Part shown: piece after piece, positions 6,111-6,193 of the stretch
How positions within the stretch are numbered: the stretch's first letter is position 1
How the letters are laid out: every line of letters starts with the position of its first letter
Assembly (NCBI GenBank): GCA_964512305.1
Contig: CAZEIW010000074.1
Span: forward strand, 1 to 6,193
Reading direction: 5' to 3'
Length of the DNA stretch: 6,193 nt
Source of the DNA: CAZEIW01 sp964512305
Lineage (GTDB): Bacteria > Pseudomonadota > Gammaproteobacteria > Burkholderiales > Burkholderiaceae_F
Position numbers and translations under genes: made by a program
Notes under the pieces: model-generated
Databases searched by the model: none
What the model was told of the DNA's origin: nothing
The model's input: the letters and a program-made list of their open reading frames with translations, nothing else

Positions 6111-6193
6111 GGGCGGCCCCCCCCCCCCCCCCCCCCCCGGGGGGGGGGGGGGGGGGGTGGGGGGGGGGGGGGGTTTGTGAACCCCGCCCCCCC
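6111..6193. other. Homopolymer C/G tail, probable contig-end artefact
   Basis: A run of 22 C (6117-6138) is followed directly by 19 G (6139-6157), one T, then 15 G (6159-6173), and a short end of mixed bases and C runs. No coding frame or recognisable element is present. The abrupt change from normal sequence suggests polymerase slippage, poly-G miscalls or a misassembled read end. Bases from about 6111 onward should not be trusted. Confidence 0.75.

Noticed and set aside
6117..6173. The C-run/G-run as a genuine giant terminator hairpin or G-quadruplex element
   Set aside because: Its perfect homopolymer nature and position at the sequence end fit an artefact better than a biological structure.
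1..6193. tRNA, rRNA, CRISPR array, insertion sequence or phage genes
   Set aside because: No such sequences, spaced repeats, transposase motifs or phage proteins were recognised on either strand.

Overview
No undescribed system is visible in this window. It is a GC-rich (roughly 70% by eye) stretch of Gram-negative envelope genes, and the mix of families points to lipopolysaccharide (LPS) or a similar surface glycan. Base composition, codon use and the style of the MsbA-like protein suggest a beta-proteobacterium, possibly of the Burkholderiales, or a similarly GC-rich gamma-proteobacterium. That placement is inference; no rRNA or other marker gene is present.

Layout from left to right. Positions 1-989 (minus) hold a two-domain glycosyltransferase of the GT4/GT-B type that runs off the left edge. 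After a gap of only 21 bp, two plus-strand genes follow as a tight pair: a GT25-family glycosyltransferase (1011-1850) and a polytopic membrane protein of the O-antigen ligase/polymerase superfamily (1854-3125). The second starts at GTG 3 nt after the stop of the first and has its own Shine-Dalgarno sequence. A minus-strand GT9 (ADP-heptose:LPS heptosyltransferase-like) gene at 3020-4012 converges on the ligase gene and overlaps its 3' end by 106 bp. A 214-bp divergent intergenic region separates it from an MsbA-type lipid flippase (4227-6005, plus strand, GTG start).

Past the msbA stop codon lie two tandem copies of a 40-bp REP-like hairpin unit (6001-6080), then a homopolymer C/G tail (about 6111-6193). 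The tail looks like a contig-end sequencing or assembly artefact.

The genes fit one pathway. Cytoplasmic glycosyltransferases (GT4, GT25, GT9) extend the lipid A-core acceptor. MsbA flips lipid A-core across the inner membrane. The ligase-like protein joins O-antigen to core, or another glycan to its acceptor, on the periplasmic face. Transcription direction changes three times within five genes, so these genes cannot form one operon. The points most worth checking are the 106-bp convergent overlap, the 21-bp head-to-head start pair, the glycine-rich linker in the GT4 protein, and the duplicated hairpin unit that includes the msbA stop codon.
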